From: Viridothelium virens | Lineage: Eukaryota > Ascomycota > Dothideomycetes > Trypetheliales > Trypetheliaceae | Assembly (NCBI GenBank): GCA_010094025.1 | Contig: ML991780.1 | Coordinates: forward strand, 124,001-188,000 | Reading direction: 5' to 3' | Length of the DNA stretch: 64,000 nucleotides | Shown here: piece by piece, positions 1 to 10,900 of the stretch | Position numbering within the stretch: the stretch's first letter is position 1 | Layout of the letters: every line of letters begins with the position of its first letter | Made by a program: the position numbers and the translations under genes | Notes under the pieces: model-generated | Database searches by the model: none | What the model was told of the DNA's origin: nothing | The model's input: only the letters and a program-made list of their open reading frames with translations

Positions 1-1215
1 CTGCCAGAGCTCGGAGATATCCCCCATATCTGGATCTTCTCTCAGAACTGCATAAATATCCTTCCGGTAGAACAGGTCGTTATTAACGATCTGCCAGGCC
101 CACGCTCTTAGGGCATCTCCAATGGATGGACCGCCTCGTGAGCTCGGAGCATCTTTCTTGCCAACACGGTTGAGATAGTAGTACGCAACCGAAATTCTGC
201 TTACATCGTTATGACCCTGAGGATAGCGCATTAGGAGGTCACGGATAATGGCAGTCAACGTGTACGACTTGCCGAAACCTTCATCTCCTTTCAGCACTAA
301 TAAAGGCTCCTGATTATCCGTTGCATTGGACCAAGTTTGGTAAAGAGGATCGCCTTTGAGCCATGAGCAAGATTGTGGCTTCAGGTTGTCTCGGTTCATG
401 CGGTATTCTTTGTCGGTATCAAAGTCCTCAATGCCGAGTTTCTTCATTATCTCGGAAAGTATTCTCTGATCAGCAGATCTGGCACTCAGCTGGCTCACTG
501 ACTCCAGAGTTTGGACTCCGGTTGTCTTGATGTCTTCGACACTGTCACCCATCTTGACGATATTCCGTTTATTGGTTTCAGATGCGACTAGGGTCAGGGC
601 ACCTTTCGTCTGCAGCTCTTGAGCTTCTAGAGATGCCAGATAGTCCAGTTGCTTCTTGATGCCACCATCGTCGCTGAACAGAGCCATGCGGAAGAATGAT
701 TTCGCTTTATTTTCATTCAACTTCTTGATACACTTGCCGCAGATGGACACAATGGCGATCAAAAGCCTATTAGCCATATCGATCATTTCTGGTTCCATAA
801 CGCCCTCATGGTCGCGGTAGATTTGGAATCGCTCCATAATAGCGGCAATACGACCGAAGAGATCGTTGATGTTCTCCCCGATTTTCCCTACTTCGAGGCC
901 AGCATCGATGAAAAAGGAAATTCCGCTCATTGCAATCGAGGCTGGGCTGCCAAAAACCATGGAGGCGCCTTGGGCGGCGATCTGGCCGACACGCTCAACG
1001 GCAACAACTGTATTGCTGATAGCCGTTTTTGCGCTCTCCCATTTGTGTTTCTTAGCGGCATCTCGAGCCTTTTGAGAATCGAATTGGGAATAGATATCTC
1101 GACCGCTTATCGTCTTGCTCTCGGGTGTGGTTTTAAGATCGATTCCAGTGGCCTTTTGGAACTCCGCACAAGCATCATCCCAAGCACTCTGGAGACTTGG
1201 CGCTCTGGCCGCCAT
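1..1215 (-). CDS. Goodbye-NACHT NLR (STAND) protein, 3' part outside window
   Basis: The minus-strand frame stays open for 405 codons, from an ATG at 1213-1215 to the window edge, so the C-terminus is missing. The N-terminus (LQSAWDDACAEFQKATGIDL) has the pattern of the fungal STAND N-terminal Goodbye domain. A glycine- and alanine-rich helical stretch follows at about residues 50-100. A Walker A loop, GDEGFGKSYT, lies near residues 308-317 and marks the start of a NACHT NTPase domain. In this family the NTPase oligomerises on ligand sensing and the N-terminal domain signals; the role in heterokaryon incompatibility or defence is inferred from the family. The repeat sensor domain (ankyrin, WD40 or TPR) would lie to the left of the window. 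No intron is needed in the visible part. The domain call is confident; whether the whole gene is intact cannot be judged here. Confidence 0.85.
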   Translation of the reverse strand, partial: MAARAPSLQSAWDDACAEFQKATGIDLKTTPESKTISGRDIYSQFDSQKARDAAKKHKWESAKTAISNTVVAVERVGQIAAQGASMVFGSPASIAMSGISFFIDAGLEVGKIGENINDLFGRIAAIMERFQIYRDHEGVMEPEMIDMANRLLIAIVSICGKCIKKLNENKAKSFFRMALFSDDGGIKKQLDYLASLEAQELQTKGALTLVASETNKRNIVKMGDSVEDIKTTGVQTLESVSQLSARSADQRILSEIMKKLGIEDFDTDKEYRMNRDNLKPQSCSWLKGDPLYQTWSNATDNQEPLLVLKGDEGFGKSYTLTAIIRDLLMRYPQGHNDVSRISVAYYYLNRVGKKDAPSSRGGPSIGDALRAWAWQIVNNDLFYRKDIYAVLREDPDMGDISELWQ

Positions 1216-2340
1216 TCGGGAGAGCGTTGAGATATTTCAAGGGCTGCGGAGAGATGACATGACGATGGCTTCGATGAGATTACCTTCCATATGTACATAT
1301 ATCCACAGTCATTAGCTCCGCTGCTCTACTGTCATCAGCCGGCTCAGCCCATTCTCAATTGGCATCCTTAATTTAGATCGATATTCTCACATAGACCATG
1401 AACGGTCATCGTCAGCATATTTTGTAGGCAGCAAGAAGCAGAAATGCAGAGCAGATGCCTTCATCGCCATGAAAAGCTGAAAGATTGATTCTCAAACGGG
1501 CTGGGTGTCCGTGCTGCTGCAAGGATGGGTAGATAGTGTATACGAAATTGGTATGGTCAACACTCTAATTAGCCTCTTGCAAAAAATTCCGGTGAAGATG
1601 GGAATCTCAGGCCAGTCGCGCCAACTAGCAATGCCTTGATTTAGGTACAGAGGGAGGCTTTTAATGTTAGTAAGCCTTGCACCTGATACAGCTACAAATG
1701 TCGTAACTAGGCAAGACCCTCCATGAAATGATTTCCCTCATATCTTACGCAAAGCTATCTATTCTGATTCAAAGTATGGAGGTATCAAGCGACTCAATTC
1801 GACACATACGACACATCGCCAGAAAGACACGACCATAAGAACAGCGTGATTAAAGTTTTACCCGGATTGCATAAAGCTTGAAGGAGGGCGTTGCAGAGAT
1901 CGTCCGACGGTTCTTGTTTGATACCCAACTGAGCTCTTATCCACGGTCTGTTATTGCCGTCGTGCTCCTAGAAGGCGTTGAGGCCGTGATAGCAGCCACA
2001 CCTAATCAGCACCAGCATTTCCCATTCCAGACCTTGAGAAATGTCATTATGTCGAAACGTAGGACTCCAGGTCGTTTGTGCTGTCACAGGTAGACTCGTT
2101 GTTGAGACGGTCTGCAGAATTGTCGCCAAAAGAGCGGGGCAATTTGCCCACGATGTCCAAAGTGCGTTTAGATACAAAAAATATTTCATTGCCAGGAAAC
2201 ATCATTCCGTTAAGGATAGAAAATCTCGGGTAACTCCCGTGTTCCTTCTTCTGGCGCACAGACTTCACTGACGTTGAACATGCTGTTGCGATGGCCGCCG
2301 GTCCCATTAAAACGCAATCATGCCAGAGGTTGTAAAATAT
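1216..2340. other. Intergenic, no gene recognised
   Basis: This stretch separates two minus-strand genes. The part next to 1215 should hold the promoter of the Goodbye-NACHT gene. Only short frames without recognisable domains are present, and I see no RNA gene or repeat. Confidence 0.5.
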
Positions 2341-3063
2341 TTACTCTTGAATATTTTTATTGATAAGCAACATCTCGAGCCGCGTCTTTGACTCTTCCGT
2401 TAGCGTGGAATGTGTTTTCATTCGCTTCGCCGCTTTCTTCGGTCTCGAAGCTTTTTCAACTTCCTTGTGACTAGGTAGATCGACCAACTTGTCTCTGATC
2501 CAGCAGATGTACGTGCTCTTCATGATAGAGGACGTCTCCAAACAGTTTATCTCAGCTTGAAATGCTGTGCTATGGCTGGAAATGATATTCCCTTCCATGG
2601 AGTCGTTCTTCGCTTCCTCGAGATGAGATAGTCTAAACCTGTCCCCGGTAGTGAAGTGAGCCCTGGCACCGAGATTGACCCCCCAAAACACAATGGTCCT
2701 TAGTCTTTTGACATTGTCTTCACCAATCATGGATAACCAGAGCATAAGCTCGTCACCAATCCAGACTGGGGTAAAGCCGCACATGACAAACTGGACGCCG
2801 TTACAGATGTGACGTTTGTAAATTGACGTATGGAAGTCATTTTTCGTATAGAACACATCCAAAGACTCTGCGCGGATGAGACGGCAACAACGCGTGAGTG
2901 GGGGCTGCTGAAGCTGCATGTTGTTTCTTTCAATTACTGGAGAAACGTCGTTGGTACATAGGACGAGCTCGTAAATATGTTTGCGAATCTCAATTGGTAG
3001 GTCCAGCAATGATCGTAAGGTCCCCCGGAGTCCCGGTGTACGGTTACTCGTTGACTCTTCCAT
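2341..3063 (-). CDS. Small 2EXR/F-box-like hypothetical protein
   Basis: A single-exon frame of 240 residues. The segment LLDLPIEIRKHIYELVL at about residues 17-33, followed by PPLTRCCRLIRAESLDVFY at about 54-72, is the layout of the large fungal family of F-box-like or 2EXR proteins (LPxEIRxxIY, then a CRxIRxEaLxxFY element). These are very abundant and variable in Pezizomycotina and mostly lack assigned functions. The C-terminus is basic (RPKKAAKRMK). The gene lies 84 bp downstream of another minus-strand gene, close enough that the upstream 3' UTR must be short. I do not assign a substrate or complex. The family call rests on pattern alone. Confidence 0.7.
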   Translation of the reverse strand: MEESTSNRTPGLRGTLRSLLDLPIEIRKHIYELVLCTNDVSPVIERNNMQLQQPPLTRCCRLIRAESLDVFYTKNDFHTSIYKRHICNGVQFVMCGFTPVWIGDELMLWLSMIGEDNVKRLRTIVFWGVNLGARAHFTTGDRFRLSHLEEAKNDSMEGNIISSHSTAFQAEINCLETSSIMKSTYICWIRDKLVDLPSHKEVEKASRPKKAAKRMKTHSTLTEESKTRLEMLLINKNIQE

Positions 3064-3147
3064 GGTTACCGTTGGGGACGGAAGCTTTTGATAGGACGAA
3101 TATGAACGAACGAGTGGATACAGAACTGCTTTTCTGCTTTGATGGAG

Positions 3148-3644
3148 TCAGTCTCTGTCTTTGGTATACAAATTTGTGCTATGAAGTTGGCATCGCTTGT
3201 GTCGATTCTGTGGGGTGTGGATGAGTGTTCCCGTAATCTAAAAGTAAAGAGAAGGCATTTAGTAGGAGCGGCTGGGGGGCATCTCTTCAATGATGTATCA
3301 CATATTCCAGAAACTCTGGTCATGCAACGACCGCCAGATCTACTCACCAGTAGCCACTTCATTCGTTCCGGGCCGCCTATTGCAGAGACTGACGGAAGAA
3401 ACCTAACTATGCTCTCCTCAGTAACATATTGACGAGAGTCATGCACCAGGTAGCCTGTCCTTTTGATCTTTTCTCGAAGGGTCCCGTCCTCGGGGTTCCC
3501 GCTCCAGAATGACAGCTGACGTTTGATATTAATACTTACCATCGCGTCAATCAGAGTCGCTTTATTGGACGAGGCGATCGGGACTTCATAGCGAACTGCT
3601 TCTGGCGTTTCGACTACGATCCTAAGCCTTGCAGTATTCGGCAT
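3148..3644 (-). CDS. Orphan two-exon protein of unknown function
   Basis: Exon 1 is 3348-3644 and exon 2 is 3148-3237. The 110-bp intron (3238-3347) has a strong GTGAGT donor and a pyrimidine-rich TTTTAG acceptor, and it joins in phase 0. The spliced product is 128 residues and ends at a TGA at 3148. The N-terminus (LRIVVETPEAVRYEVPI) has an alternating hydrophobic pattern that might form a small beta-rich fold; I do not recognise a family. Without splicing the frame runs on to 192 residues, but the clean splice sites and immediate in-frame stop favour the spliced model. It sits tandem to, and in the same direction as, the F-box-like gene downstream. Confidence 0.55.
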
Positions 3645-5254
3645 TGTGGCATGGAACGGGTGCGTTTTACAGGTCTACAGAGCACTCGAGCAGCGCCAGC
3701 TCGTGGTGCGCGGTTGGTGATATATCACCATTGGGCATCATTGGGTGAAATCAGGTCTTAGCGGACCCAGGAGAGTCGTGAGGCCAGACACGAAATATGA
3801 ATATTGAAGCAAAACACGATTCATTCGCATGCTAAGAAGCAAGGCGCGCGATTAGTGAAAAGGTTATGTAGAGAGGTACGAAGTGCTGCTTGGAAACAAT
3901 GGAAATTTTTTCCGCTCGACGCATGCAGTTAGCGAATTCCTAGAGATCCGGTTGCCGCGGTTTCTGAAACTCTAAACGCTTCCATCTCCACTCACCTCCA
4001 ATTACGGCACTTGGATTTCTGGGCCGCGTTCAGTTCCTCCAATATAATCAGTCGACATGACGCGCGTCTACTTCGCCGAAATCGGCGTAAAAAGAAAATA
4101 ATATGTACCAGAAGACGGTGACACTCTGATTTGCTTTGTTCTACACATGCCCGGCGCACAGGTAGACTCATTGACTTTTCATTTTACGATCCTCGTGGAC
4201 ATTTTGCGGGATTGTGTGCAACGTCTGAGCGCATGGTACTGGGTTGACTCGACAACCGTTCGGTTTGTGCTACTCTATCAATTCCTGCGAGCAGTTTAGT
4301 ACGACAGCAGGACCGAAAAGGAAGTATGAATGTCATTCTACGAACGCCAGGTCTCTCTATACGACAATCCTGCGCGGCAAGTTCCTTCCTTAGGCCCGAC
4401 GGCCCTCTCGCCGTCTCCGACCTCTTCTCACGAGTCAGGAAATATTTCCCGTATCGATACCTCTCTGCCCTCTCCTCCATCAGTGCTCCTTGGAGTACTG
4501 CCCAATGAACGAGCCAAAGACCTTCACACTTATCCTGTTCTCCCTGGCTATATGGCCATATGGCCCATGCCAGTCTTGCCATCGCCGCCGCGTTCGCTAT
4601 CTTTTGTCAGTTATCGGGTAAACCGGCTTTGTACCCGCGAGTATAACCAATATCGCTCTGACCACAACAATTTCGATATGGGCGATGCTACAGGTAACGG
4701 AGAGACCAAGAAATGATTGGAACCTGAAGTGGATAACCTGGAGACTTAGTCATGGCCTGTGGCTGTTGAGGTTAGGCTGCTAAACTTCAGTGTCTATTAC
4801 CGAGCCCGGTAGGTTTTGATTGCGATAATCTTTCGGAGTCTTGGCGAGTGAAGCCTGCGATCGACCTAGAGGCTATGTTTCAAATGTCCTGGGGAAGAAG
4901 ACTTGATATTGATGTGGACAAACGATGCCATCCCCAACATGCTAGGAAAGATGCCAGTAGGATTGAAATCTGTGCAATATCTTCATGAACCAGGAAAGTT
5001 CCTGCAAGACATTGACAAACAATAAGATTTTCATTATTCGTTTGGGGTATATCGGTTGACAAACAAGCACTTCTCTTCCTCAAGGTCCCCAGGTGTTGAA
5101 GATAGGATGAGTAGTGCACGAACAGTTGCACCATTCTCCCGACCTGCATGGCATTTTCCGATATTTTTACTAATCAATTCGTGGTGTCGCTCTTAACCTT
5201 GCCTGCCCAAGGGCGCGTAGCGAGAGGTGCAACTCTCCTTCCGTACCCTCATAC
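3645..5254. other. Intergenic with one weak frame
   Basis: About 1.6 kb without a recognisable gene apart from the weak plus-strand frame listed at 4330-4716. No repeat or RNA gene was noticed. Confidence 0.4.
4330..4716 (+). CDS. Doubtful frame, possible first exon of an unrecognised gene
   Basis: An ATG-initiated frame of 128 codons. The first 50 residues (MSFYERQVSLYDNPARQ and onward) are serine- and proline-rich with C-ending codons, like the disordered N-termini of real fungal proteins. The second half looks random, so if the gene is real an intron probably begins around 4490-4500. No domain is visible. It could equally be non-coding. Confidence 0.25.
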   Translation: MSFYERQVSLYDNPARQVPSLGPTALSPSPTSSHESGNISRIDTSLPSPPSVLLGVLPNERAKDLHTYPVLPGYMAIWPMPVLPSPPRSLSFVSYRVNRLCTREYNQYRSDHNNFDMGDATGNGETKK

Positions 5255-6149
5255 TCAATCGTCGAGTCTCCAATTGATGGCCCCATCTTCAACAACCAGC
5301 TTATGCATGCTGAAATCGATGCTTTCATACATTTCTTTTGCGGCCTGCCTTGCCTGCGCGTGCCAAGGTCCACGTCCACCAATCCTTGCATCTTCCCGGT
5401 TTCGCCATATGCCTGGATCACTGTTAGCGTATTCTAAGTGTTCCAAAAACACTCAATGCTCCACCTGACTGAGGTAGAAACAGAAGAAAAAACATACAAG
5501 TGGCCAAGTTTCGGTTTCGACCATCTGTCTTTCCGAACCAGTACTTTAGCAGTCCACCACTCGCACATGCCTCAGCGTGGGAATGCTGGTCAAGCTCGCC
5601 CAGTCTCTTCCTATCGACATCTTGCTTGAGCTTGGAACGGAAGATCACGACATAGAACTCTTGCTCTTGCCACTCAAAATTTGCATCACGACACATTTGG
5701 CGTAACATGTGGAAGACAATATGCCAATTGAAGCTTTCGAGGTAAGGCGCTGTCGCATAATCGGATCTTATGGGCTCAAGGAAGGTGAGGGCAAGAGCAA
5801 GTAGACGGTTAGGCGTTGACAGTCCACGAAGGTCGAGGAGATTTTGGTAGTCTGCGTACGGAGACGCCTGGAGGTGGTCCTCGTCAATTTGGAAGGACTT
5901 CAGATCAGAGAGACCTCGCTCAAGGCGAGTTCCGCCCGACTTAGCAGAAATGCCCTTAGGGTTCGGCAGATTGGGGTGGCGGTCTGCCAGAGGTGGAATA
6001 ATTTCAGTGTTGATGAAGATGGTGGATGCCATGTCCTCCTTGTTGCTCAGAAATTGGAAGCCTCCAAGTTCGGTGAAGCGAAGGAAAGCTTTACTTGGAG
6101 AATGAAGGAGCGTGGGACTTTGTACGTGCCGGCCGTACGTCGTTTCCAT
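5255..6149 (-). CDS. UPF0643 family protein (PB2B2.08-like)
   Basis: Exon 1 ends at 5498 and exon 2 is 5255-5412. The 85-bp intron 5413-5497 has a GTATGT donor, a GCTAAC branch site and a CCAG acceptor, and joining T to GC gives an in-frame cysteine. The joined protein carries the conserved block of the fungal UPF0643 family: DYATAPYLESFNWHIVF, EFYVVIFRSKLK, ASGGLLKYWFG, then NLATCIWRNREDA and RGPWHAQARQAAKEMYES, ending WRLDD. The splice falls inside the conserved LATCIWR motif, which supports the model strongly. The start is uncertain: ATGs at 6149 and 6032 are both in frame, and the one at 6030-6032 (MASTIF) gives a product closer to what I expect for the family. The function is not known to me, although the late part resembles an acyl-CoA N-acyltransferase-like fold in general pattern. 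That last point is a guess. Confidence 0.85.
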
Positions 6150-7765
6150 AATTATTACAGGGCTGTGAGAAAGTTACCGGAACTACATGCAGGACTGCCA
6201 TGGTTATGTTGAAGTATCTGTGAGCAAGAAACGAAGGTGCAATTGCGACGCAGGCTTTGTTTGAGCACGCATTCTTGCCTACAAATTCCGTGAAATGGCG
6301 CAATTGCAAACTATGAATTTACGAAACGCACCAACATACCGCAAGCCAGCAGGTCAGAGGACAGATTGTTACCAATGCACCCGCAGTCGGGACAGCGTTG
6401 ACAAGAAGACCCACCTGCTTCTGCTTGAACGCTAGTTCTGACTAAGGGAGGGTCGAGCTTGGTGAGCACGTCAAATGTCGTTTGTACCATCCAGACGTGA
6501 CCGCCATTTGGTTGACACTATCTGTCAGCCCAAGTCTCGCGATGCATGACATCACGGGCGCCGGAACCGTGTTGTGTAGGGAGGGTTGGAGATAAAGGTG
6601 CCTATCTCAGTTGAACGGGCATGAGGTTGGTCGGCTCCTCCGCAACCAATTGTGGGAGAGGATATCCATCGTGATAGAAGAAGACGAGGAAAGGTGAACA
6701 CTGAAATGGTGCCGCATTCCGTGTCTAGGCTCATTAGCGATTAACGTTAGGTTTCGGCCCTGACCGCCCTTGCATAAGCCAAGGTATACATATGTACTTC
6801 GTATCCGTCCTAATTAATTCCATGACTCTCCAACCCGGAGAAGCCCGATTTGTCCCATTTCACCACTGTGGCTTCCCACGCCTCCTACACCTCAATTGCG
6901 TGCCCGCATCTCTCATCTCGATTTGGCCGGGCTATCCTGCGGCTTCAACAACCCGCGTCGTATCAAGAGCAGTTACTGCCGCTCTCGGCGTCGATCTTGA
7001 TGTTTGAGACCAACTGAATGCTCCCAAACATATCTCGTTGTTGTCTAACGTGTCCATCTATTGTTATCGAAAAGTTGATGGCGCCTGACGAGAAGAACAC
7101 GAATAGGCCGGGATGTTAACTTCAAGCTAGGAAACAGGGACGTGTCTGCCTCGACATGCGACGTCCAGTTGTTGCAAACGCCAGCAGGGACATCATGATC
7201 TTGCCTTGATCGATGCTGGCGTTGGTAGACCAGCGAATGAAAGTGCTGCTTCCCTTTATCGTAAACGTGATGATAGCCGATGGGCAACCCAGGCTTTGGC
7301 TGCGAAATGTAGGAAGGGCCAGTCAGGTACTGCATGCAAGTTCAATGGGGTAAGGTGGCAGTAATTCTAGTGATTGGATCATACGTACCGAAGCCGCTTC
7401 TGGATTTCTTCTACTATTCCGCCTTAGCTCCAGTCCATGTAAGTCGCCGGCTGACCTATCATGACAATCGTGGACTTTCTTCTGCAAGATTATGCACCCA
7501 AGCTGGAGAGAATTGACAGCAGTAGCTTCCCCACGGCCATTATATTTGCACCAAGGGCCTACACGGAAAGAATTCCTTCAACAGTAATAAACGCCAGACT
7601 ATCAGACAAGATCTTATGTCCTGGGGACGTCCATATGATAGTACAAAACCGCCAAGCGAAGTAAGCCTGCATTCCCAATATTTGTTTAGGAAACTGTCTG
7701 ACAAAATCTTCATAGACCAGTGTAATGAGTGAGCCACCGCTGGTAGCAACATTCAAGTCTCTCCC
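6150..7765. other. Intergenic, possible unresolved minus-strand exons
   Basis: No gene can be modelled with confidence. Two minus-strand frames, 7045-7335 (with PSYISQPKPGLPIGYHHVYD) and about 7559-7756 (with GGSLITLVYEDFVRQFPK), look more protein-like than their neighbours. They could be exons of one spliced gene or decayed remains, but I could not join them with good splice sites. Confidence 0.3.
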
Positions 7766-8233
7766 TTACACATTGAGCTTCCGTATCCTCCTTGCACGTT
7801 CTGCGCGTGCCAACCATATGTCCTGATTCTCAGAGGAAACTTTAGCCTTTTCCCATACGATCTCGTCTGCCGCCTGATTGTTGGCTACGCTCATGATCTC
7901 CGCAGCACGTCGCACCAACAATGAGCATGCTAATGTCGTTTTGGACTGCTCATCCATACTGAGCTTCAGCACCGCCCCAGTGAGTGCTTCAAGGATCACC
8001 TCCATGGCCGCGTTCCGACATTTACGAAGGGCGTCCGCGTCGGCGTCTTTCTCCTCGTTGTCCGGAATGCGAGAAAGGGGGATGACCATTTGCGTTTTGA
8101 AGGCTTCTTTTAGCTGGGGCTTCATTTTGTGGAAAACAGCCAGGCAGACATCATTGGTCGTCGTACCGTAAAACCGCTCCATGTCAACCATTGGATACTG
8201 GCTAACCACGAAGCGACTTAGGCTGTCCGAAAT
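7766..8233 (-). CDS. Terminal exon of an unrecognised protein, 5' exon unresolved
   Basis: The frame runs from a good acceptor (TTTCAG, exon start at 8233) to a stop at 7766, giving 156 codons. It begins ISDSLSRFVVSQYPMVDMERFYG and ends in a basic helix, ARAERARRIRKLNV. The middle is helical, with charged stretches (RIPDNEEKDADADALRKC). The upstream exon could end at a GTATCA donor near 8310, reading AVWQQE in phase 0, but I found no convincing start codon there. I considered the dynamin effector region because of the DMERFY motif and rejected it for lack of further match. I do not recognise the protein. Confidence 0.45.
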   Translation of the reverse strand: MSDSLSRFVVSQYPMVDMERFYGTTTNDVCLAVFHKMKPQLKEAFKTQMVIPLSRIPDNEEKDADADALRKCRNAAMEVILEALTGAVLKLSMDEQSKTTLACSLLVRRAAEIMSVANNQAADEIVWEKAKVSSENQDIWLARAERARRIRKLNV

Positions 8234-8821
8234 CTGAAATTAGACGTGGTGTAGTGGTGAATTGTGGCCCGACTGCCACTACTGAGATGGCTTCTGCTAA
8301 AGTTGTCTGATACCTCTTGCTGCCAAACTGCTCAGACGTTGTTGATTGATGAATGGATTCAATGAGGAATATTCTTTGCCTTGACCTTCAGATATACTCG
8401 CCGCATTTTAATATAGTTCAGAGAAATTGCGTAGACGAATAGCAAACAATCACACCTGCAATCGCTCTTTCAGCGTTTCAGATATAGAACCTTTGTTAAC
8501 GAACGGAGTTTGTTTAGAGACACCAGTTTACATCCGTCTCAGCTTCGGTACCTGAGAACCTGATCAACACCATTCTCAAAGAAGAATAGGAGCCTGTTTA
8601 CCCTTCAGCTAACAAAACAGAAATCTCTTACCTCTCTTAGGGGTATATTGAATGCAATGTACTGGAGTTCAATAGTCACTGTTTTTACCTGTAACTGTGG
8701 TTAATGTAGCAAAATCCAGCCGGAAAAAGACGTTCCAGGTCCAAACAGCAAGTCCTCATCATCTCTCTGTAAAAAAACACTCCTTACTTGAGAGCCCATA
8801 TCCCGCTCTTCTTCAAAATCG
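8234..8821. other. Intergenic
   Basis: Apart from a possible unresolved 5' exon of the neighbouring minus-strand gene near 8310-8340, I see no coding frame, RNA gene or repeat here. Confidence 0.4.
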
Positions 8822-9006
8822 TACCTTACGGCGGCTGGGGGTTTCCTCAACTGATAATTAATACAATGTTATTTTAACCTTGCTGTTATGACCTTGTTGG
8901 CCCATGTCAACACCGTCTTAACATGGGCCAACATGGTCATAACAGTTAAACTGAGGTAACATTGTATTAATTACTAGTTGAGGAACCCCGCAGCCGCCGT
9001 AAGGTA
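8822..9006. mobile_element. Fold-back MITE with TA target duplication
   Basis: Two arms of about 84 bp face each other around a 13-bp spacer. The outer ends are perfect inverted repeats, TACCTTACGGCGGCTG on the left and its complement on the right, and a TA dinucleotide flanks both sides. Counting the arms against each other by eye gives roughly 85% identity, so the element could fold into one long hairpin. It encodes nothing. The TA flanks and size fit a miniature element mobilised by a Tc1/mariner- or pogo/Fot1-type transposase, which is not in this window. The arm divergence suggests it is not a very recent insertion, unless the mismatches predate it. Confidence 0.85.
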
Positions 9007-9189
9007 GGCAAACAGGGCTTACTCAAACACGGTTCGACACAGCAAACGATTTCACATCATCGGCATCCAATACCCCTTCATTGAAACTCATCATAGACAC
9101 TAAGAAGAGACCCTCCCCCATCCTCCGATCTACAAACAAACTCCCCCATAAAGTCCGCCTAAAACCCAGGCACCCCCCAGCAAGAAGAC

Positions 9190-9657
9190 CTAGTACCCCA
9201 GACAACCACTCTGCTCCACCACCTCCTGCATCCCACCCCCCCACTCCATCACCTCCTCCAACTGCTGCTCCAACCACCCAATCTCCTCCTCCAATAAGCT
9301 CTGCAACATCACCATTTCCTCCCAGGTCACCCCCAGCAGCGCCCACATCTCACCCCGATCCTGCTCTCTCCACTCGCCGCCGCTCGCCAAACACCCGCTG
9401 TGCATGCCCGCAATGAGGTCCTCCACGATCGACGCGAACTGCCGGCCCGCAAACAGCTGGAAGTAGGTCGCGGGCGTCGCGGCGTGTGCGCGGGGCGAGA
9501 GCTCCAGTCGGCGGATGAAGGACAGGAAGTGCGCGTCTGCTACCGTCGGGCGGAGATACGCGTGGAGCCGGGAGATGGTGTGGGAGGGGGGTCGCGGAGT
9601 GGGCATCGGGAGGGGCGCGGAAGAGGGGCCGTGCAGGTTTAGTAGCGAGTTGTTCAT
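9190..9657 (-). CDS. Small hypothetical protein, helical, acidic C-terminal half
   Basis: A single-exon frame of 155 residues from an ATG at 9655-9657. A proline-rich start (PLPMPTPRPPSH) leads into a helical body: SFIRRLELSPR, TYFQLFAGRQFASIVEDLIAG, then an acidic leucine-rich stretch MLQSLLEEEIGWLEQQLEEV that could form a coiled coil. Codons are strongly G/C-ending and the sense strand goes from C-rich at the start to G-rich at the end, as in confirmed genes here, which argues for real coding. The MITE lies about 180 bp downstream. No family recognised. Confidence 0.55.
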   Translation of the reverse strand: MNNSLLNLHGPSSAPLPMPTPRPPSHTISRLHAYLRPTVADAHFLSFIRRLELSPRAHAATPATYFQLFAGRQFASIVEDLIAGMHSGCLASGGEWREQDRGEMWALLGVTWEEMVMLQSLLEEEIGWLEQQLEEVMEWGGGMQEVVEQSGCLGY

Positions 9658-10900
9658 GGTTAGGGTGGAGCGGTGGGGGAAGGAGTTGATGTGGTCGATT
9701 GGCGGGTCGGAGGAACTGTCGGTAGATTGCTGCGGTGGTCTTCTTCTATACGGTCATGATTTGTAAGCTTGGGGTTGGATCACGAAAGCGATGGAATATT
9801 TTGTACTCGGGGAGTTGGGTAGGAGCTAGGAGTGTGAGGGGGGGTCGATCGTACGTACTTCTGTGGTAGTGGGCGGCACTTCGTAGGTTTGCTCTTTCGT
9901 TTTATGAAGGATGACCGTCAAAGGGCTATAGGCCAAGGGGTGTAGTTGTAATGATTTGAGGCCTTCCCGACGTTCGTTAGGGAGATTGGTCTGGATGAAG
10001 ACCAAGAGAGTAACCTCCGGGTTCGGCTTCTCAGGTGTGCGACCTAGGAGGTTGATGGCAAACTGGAGGACCTTGTGCTAGAAATGTCAGCAACTGAACT
10101 CTAAGTCTCCTAGAGACGCCTTACGCTCCGTGTGAATGTTCGAATATATACTACTTGCAGACCATGAACAGTCTTCGCTAATGACGCAGAAAAATGCTGA
10201 GGTTGTTGCTTGCAGTTGTAAGGCGAACGGTCAATAGAATCTAGATCGCACAGGTCCAGTTCTATTAAATTTGCGAGATACGGACGGACTTGGAAGGTTT
10301 CGTGTGAAAAGCATGTGATATACAACGTTAGGCAGGAGTGAGTGGCTGCTGCTTCTTGATTTCTGAAATCACACCAGTGAATGGAAGTTCCCGTTATGCT
10401 AGGTATCGTTACGAAAAGTGTGTGACTTGATACTCTGAGGATATTTTCGAAAGTGGGAAAGTGAACGCTGGCCTGGATTTTCGAGTATTAAATCTTAAGA
10501 GTGAGGATTTGTATGGCTGTAAACCGCTTGAACACTTGCGCCTACACCACACAACCTACCCTGGCGTTCTCTATGCATCACCCTCACCTGCAATCCTCAC
10601 CGCTCTCCTTCACGTCGTCTACCCAAAGTAGCTCCCAACCATTAATCTCCCAATAGAACGTTGGGGGTTGCCTTCAGATCGTGTAAGATCCCGTCCACGT
10701 TTCGATCTTTGCTGCTTTTGATGGTATTTATATAGTAAGTAGTATCGAAATTCTCACGACTTCAATATTCCTTAGTTCAGTCCACGGCTCTTTTCACCCC
10801 CAACGGCATAAGACAAATAGCCTTCAAACAGCACATTCATAGGATGACTAGCTGCTCAAGCTGAAACCTCTGCATGAACTTGTAGAATTCTTGATAGCCA
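9658..10900. other. Intergenic
   Basis: Promoter side of the hypothetical gene at 9190-9657 and 3' side of the oxidoreductase at 10901. Only scattered short frames; nothing recognisable. Confidence 0.45.

Noticed and set aside
7766-8233. Dynamin GTPase effector domain, suggested by a DMERFY motif
   Set aside because: The rest of the sequence does not follow the effector-domain pattern and no GTPase domain is upstream.
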